Source of the DNA: Comamonadaceae bacterium
Lineage (GTDB): Bacteria > Pseudomonadota > Gammaproteobacteria > Burkholderiales > Burkholderiaceae_C
Assembly: GCA_027491035.1 (NCBI GenBank)
Contig: JAIXWZ010000023.1
Location: 1 to 34,130 of the forward strand
DNA: 34,130 bases
Direction: 5' to 3'
This document shows, piece after piece, positions 33,203-34,130 of the stretch (position 1 is its first letter; each line of letters begins with the position of its first letter). The position numbers and the translations under genes were made by a program. A model generated the notes under the pieces. That model was given only the letters and a program-made list of their open reading frames with translations, searched no databases and had not been told where the DNA came from.

Positions 33203-33736
33203 ATGGCCGCTGGTCTGGCTCGTGCACTGATGTCTGTCATCTGGCGTGCCCGCTCGTGTCTTGGCGTGGCGCTGCTGGGCACCTCCATCGGCCCGGCGCT
33301 GGCCCAGGTGGATGCCCTCGTCACCCATGTCGGCGACGGCGATACGCTGTATGTGCAATGGGCGCAGGAGCCGGGCCGGCAGCGGGCGGTGCGGCTGGTC
33401 GGCATTGATGCGCCCGAGATCTGTCAGGACGGTGGAGCAGCCGCCCGCGAGGCCCTGCAAGCGCGTGTGCTGGGCCAGCCGGTGCAACTGCTGCAGCGGG
33501 GCACCGACGACTACGGGCGCGAGCTGGCCGTCGTGACCTGGCGCGGACAGGACTTGGGTCGCTGGCTGGTCGAGCAGGGTCTGGCCTGGTCGTCTGCCGT
33601 CGGCACGCAGCCCTCGCCCTATGCCATGGAGCAGAGCCAGGCGCGCGACCAAAAGCGCGGCCTGTTTGCGCAGTCCTCGCCCGAACCCCCCTGGCGTTTT
33701 CGCCGGCGCCACGGCAGCTGCAGATCCCTGCCCTGA
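33203..33736 (+). CDS. Secreted thermonuclease (staphylococcal nuclease family)
   Basis: This protein of 177 residues (168 from the ATG at 33230) has a signal peptide ending PALAQ and one SNase domain. Catalytic positions align with staphylococcal nuclease: D47 (GDGDT), R64, D69 and E72 (VRLVGIDAPE) and R106 (DDYGRELA), so it should be an active Ca2+-dependent nuclease outside the cytoplasm. The second ATG at 33230 gives the cleaner signal peptide (MSVIWRARSCLGVALLG), while the first has a weak GAAGG before it. It follows the DUF429 gene by 13 bases. Confidence 0.9.
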   Translation: MAAGLARALMSVIWRARSCLGVALLGTSIGPALAQVDALVTHVGDGDTLYVQWAQEPGRQRAVRLVGIDAPEICQDGGAAAREALQARVLGQPVQLLQRGTDDYGRELAVVTWRGQDLGRWLVEQGLAWSSAVGTQPSPYAMEQSQARDQKRGLFAQSSPEPPWRFRRRHGSCRSLP

Positions 33737-33754
33737 GGCGGCGCTGGCCGCAGT

Positions 33755-34130
33755 TCAGTGCGGCCGCCGCGACCCCGTGTCGGCTGCCTGGTCTTGCGGC
33801 TTTTCTCGGGGGTGCTCGTGCGGTTGCTCTTGAGGTTGCTTTTGGGGTTGCTTTTGGGGTTGCTCTTGGGCCTGCGCTGAAGCCGTTGGATCGTGATGCG
33901 CTTGCTGCAGCCAGGCCGACAGCAGCTGCGACAGCGGCACGGTGCGCGCGGCGGTCATCAGCAAGGCGCCCATGGGCAGCAGTCGCCAGGGCCGCAGCAG
34001 CACCAAAGCGCCGCCGAGCAGTCCAGATAGCTCCAGCACCTGCCAGGGGTTCTGACGGGTGCGCTCGCGCAGCAGCGGCGCGAGCGCTTGCACAGCCAGC
34101 CGGGCCGGGTGGTTTTGCCAGGCTTGCAGC
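33755..34130 (-). CDS. Membrane-associated protein with Gln/Pro repeat tail (partial, 5' end outside)
   Basis: The minus-strand frame is open to the window edge, so the N-terminus is missing; about 124 codons are visible. The first part (HPARLAVQALAPLLRERTRQNPW) and two hydrophobic segments (LSGLLGGALVLL and LLPMGALLMTAARTVPLSQLL) suggest a small inner-membrane protein. The last 45 residues are a hydrophilic tail rich in Gln and Pro, built from 12-bp DNA repeats encoding PQKQ/PQEQ units. The gene converges with the thermonuclease, 18 bases apart. A GTG at 34093 could be an internal start but the homogeneous upstream reading argues against it. Function unknown. Confidence 0.6.
   Translation of the reverse strand, partial: LQAWQNHPARLAVQALAPLLRERTRQNPWQVLELSGLLGGALVLLRPWRLLPMGALLMTAARTVPLSQLLSAWLQQAHHDPTASAQAQEQPQKQPQKQPQEQPHEHPREKPQDQAADTGSRRPH
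33822..33869. repeat. Four 12-bp tandem repeats GGTTGCTYTTGR
   Basis: GGTTGCTCTTGA, two identical GGTTGCTTTTGG units and GGTTGCTCTTGG are contiguous, with a degenerate fifth unit before them (33810-33821). On the minus strand they encode four-residue Gln/Pro/Lys/Glu repeats in the tail of the membrane protein. Multiples of three keep the frame, so length variation is tolerated. Confidence 0.85.

Overview
The window reads as chromosomal DNA of a high-GC betaproteobacterium, most likely Burkholderiales and close to Comamonadaceae. The basis is strong G/C-ending codon use, the block pilB-pilC-pilD-coaE-zapD-yacG, the order hemA-prfA-prmC-grxD, the order ubiE / Tim44-like / ubiJ / ubiB / fmdB / DUF502 / aspS / nudB, and a Bug-type (tripartite tricarboxylate transporter) receptor. 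No rRNA, tRNA, CRISPR array, integrase, transposase or phage gene was seen. The assignment is from gene content and order, not from a database search.

Region 1 (1-4816) is a small catabolic island: the end of an MhpA-like flavin hydroxylase, an IclR regulator, a fumarylacetoacetate-hydrolase-family enzyme, a GntR/FCD regulator on the minus strand, and a translationally coupled pair of a PdxA-family dehydrogenase and a periplasmic solute receptor. The control region between gntR and the dehydrogenase has a promoter-like pair, a palindrome and three direct repeats phased at 11 bp. Region 2 (4817-5238) is non-coding. It holds a degenerate tandem array and two copies, one decayed, of a hairpin element built on GTCATTGCGAGG / GCAATCCA, then a 17-bp palindrome.

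Region 3 (5239-10646) is a type IV pilus assembly block (a short PilB-type ATPase, PilC, PilD) running into coaE, zapD, yacG and a small exported protein. Region 4 (10706-14381, minus strand) is hemA-prfA-prmC-grxD: tetrapyrrole entry, translation termination, release-factor methylation and Fe-S transfer. A near-consensus -10 sits almost on the hemA start codon, and two perfect palindromes lie just upstream. Region 5 (14649-19418) has a small membrane protein, a 1299-residue FAD/Fe-S/CCG dehydrogenase and a DUF971 protein.

Region 6 (19459-26949) is the ubiquinone cluster (ubiE, a Tim44-like membrane protein, ubiJ, ubiB), followed by fmdB, DUF502, aspS and nudB. Between the Tim44-like gene and ubiJ are two terminator-like hairpins; the second has the ubiJ start codon in its loop. 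Region 7 (26982-33736) is more accessory: a cardiolipin synthase, a two-gene DNA-end module (metallo-beta-lactamase exonuclease and ATP-dependent ligase) with translational overlaps, folE, a short BLUF photoreceptor with all key residues, a DUF429 protein and a secreted staphylococcal-type nuclease. The window ends inside a minus-strand membrane protein with a Gln/Pro repeat tail.

No wholly new system can be demonstrated from the sequence alone. The best leads are the ubiJ start-codon hairpin, the hemA control region, the phased repeats before the PdxA-family gene, the folE-BLUF neighbourhood beside the ligase/exonuclease pair, and the truncated PilB.
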